A stretch of DNA of 32,498 nt from Candidatus Woesearchaeota archaeon (GTDB taxonomy: Archaea; Nanobdellota; Nanobdellia; Woesearchaeales; CG1-02-33-12): contig JAFCCI010000004.1 in the NCBI GenBank assembly GCA_017610275.1, positions 1 to 32,498 of the forward strand. Direction: 5' to 3'. Below, piece by piece: positions 31,765 through 32,498 of the stretch. Positions within the stretch are counted from its first letter, which is position 1. The number at the start of each line of letters is the position of its first letter. The notes under the pieces were generated by a model, which was not told where the DNA came from, made no database searches, and saw only the letters and a list, made by a program, of their open reading frames with translations. Both the position numbers and the translations under genes were made by a program.

Positions 31765-32498
31765 ATGGAAAAAAGTAATGAAATACTTAAAGAAGAAAAA
31801 GAATTAACTAACGTTGTGGAAGATTATCAACCAACTAATCCTATAGAAAATAATTCTATTTCAAAAGAAAATAGCAACAAAATTTATAACTGGTTAAAGG
31901 ATGCTTATGGCGGCTTATGCAAAGCTTCACTTGTAGTAGGAACTGTTGGATTTATTGGAACTAATTACAGCAAGGCACTTGAATATACAAGTAATCTTCA
32001 ATCTAATTTGTTGCAGAAATCTCTCGAAAATCCAGATATTCTTAATAATATTATATCTTCATCTTTAAATTCACAGTATTTAGATGATATACTTGTTGCA
32101 GGAGGGGCTGCTATATCTATTCTTGCAGCCAGAAATATTGCTGAAACATATAATCCTGTTGAAAAGGGATTAAACCTTGCTGGCAAGGGTGCTTACAAAG
32201 GATTAAAGTTTACAGGCAAATCTGCTTACAACGGAGGAAAATACTTTATAGATGGATTAAGAGATTTTGTTGGTGAAGGGTTAATTGCAGCTGTTGCACC
32301 AAAATCAAAATTGCGTCAAACAATTTCAACAAAAGATACTTATGAATCAAATATTATGAGGGATAACGAAAGAAACAGAAGAAAAATAAACAAAATTCAA
32401 GAATCAAAAATTAAAGATTCAGATAAAATTGTTGAAGATACTAACTTAAATCAGCAAAAAATAGAAAAATCTAATTATAAAATTCAAAAATTAGAAGA
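31765..32498 (+). CDS. membrane-associated protein of unknown function (3' end outside window)
   Basis: The frame is open from ATG 31765 to the window edge, at least 244 residues. The N-terminus is acidic and polar (1-38). Two weakly hydrophobic, small-residue-rich segments (about 50-68, LCKASLVVGTVGFIG; about 107-125, LVAGGAAISILAA) could be membrane helices. An 11-12-residue tandem repeat follows (AGKGAYKGLKF, TGKSAYNGGKYF, about 142-164). A highly charged stretch from about 190 to the edge (RNRRKINKIQ ... QQKIEKSN) looks like a coiled coil. Promoter and Shine-Dalgarno are both present, so the gene is real. No family recognised. Confidence 0.65.
   Translation, partial: MEKSNEILKEEKELTNVVEDYQPTNPIENNSISKENSNKIYNWLKDAYGGLCKASLVVGTVGFIGTNYSKALEYTSNLQSNLLQKSLENPDILNNIISSSLNSQYLDDILVAGGAAISILAARNIAETYNPVEKGLNLAGKGAYKGLKFTGKSAYNGGKYFIDGLRDFVGEGLIAAVAPKSKLRQTISTKDTYESNIMRDNERNRRKINKIQESKIKDSDKIVEDTNLNQQKIEKSNYKIQKLE

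Noticed and set aside
1-32498. CRISPR array or toxin-antitoxin pair (the RHH domain at 31450-31572 suggested an antitoxin)
   Set aside because: No regularly spaced repeats occur, and the RHH domain is part of one continuous reading frame with the nucleotidyltransferase, with no toxin gene next to it.

Overview
The window is a very AT-rich stretch of archaeal DNA. The archaeal assignment rests on an exosome/proteasome block (RNase P Pop5 homologue, proteasome alpha subunit, SBDS, Rrp4, Rrp41, Rrp42, RNA polymerase subunit K), on BRE/TATA-type promoters placed either 28-33 nt upstream of leaderless starts or upstream of GGTG/GAGGT Shine-Dalgarno sites, and on a prepilin with a class III signal peptide. 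A DPANN-type archaeon (Woesearchaeota/Pacearchaeota-like) is my best guess from the base composition, compact genes and protein style. That is inference, not proof.

Layout. Positions 1-23000 are a cell-surface glycan region. It starts with the tail of a probable secreted protein (2-184) and two tandem GT-C membrane glycosyltransferase paralogues (247-3752). Next come a membrane-anchored jelly-roll protein (3745-4530, minus), a B12-type radical SAM enzyme and a GT2 transferase (4962-7381), and a carbamoyltransferase 3' remnant overlapping another GT-C gene (7587-9585). On the minus strand follow a DPM1-like GT2, an AsnB-type amidotransferase and a second B12-type radical SAM enzyme (9571-13620). 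A second carbamoyltransferase remnant overlaps a paralogous GT-C gene (13711-15490). A long minus-strand series closes the region: membrane transporter, prepilin, GT-C protein, CDP-paratose 2-epimerase-like SDR, a 40-residue membrane peptide, a sulfatase-fold enzyme and a GT4 transferase (22920 down to 15504).

Positions 23178-24178 hold two small tandem paralogues of unknown function. Positions 24343-28720 are the RNA processing/proteasome operon, apparently driven by one promoter at about 28740. This promoter is one arm of an inverted repeat shared with a divergent hypothetical gene (28832-29344). Positions 29378-31572 encode sugar-precursor enzymes: a phosphohexomutase, and a nucleotidyltransferase that carries an N-terminal ribbon-helix-helix DNA-binding domain. 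A membrane-associated gene runs off the right edge (31765-32498).

How the genes fit together (inference): the mutase and nucleotidyltransferase make activated sugars. GT2 and GT4 enzymes build a lipid-linked glycan on the cytoplasmic side. The SDR, AsnB-like and radical SAM enzymes modify sugars or carriers. The GT-C proteins transfer sugars outside the membrane. The sulfatase-fold enzyme may add or remove a phospho-substituent. The best candidates for new biology are the RHH-nucleotidyltransferase fusion, the repeated carbamoyltransferase-remnant/GT-C module, the 40-residue membrane peptide inside the glycan operon, and the hairpin-rich gap at about 23010-23163.
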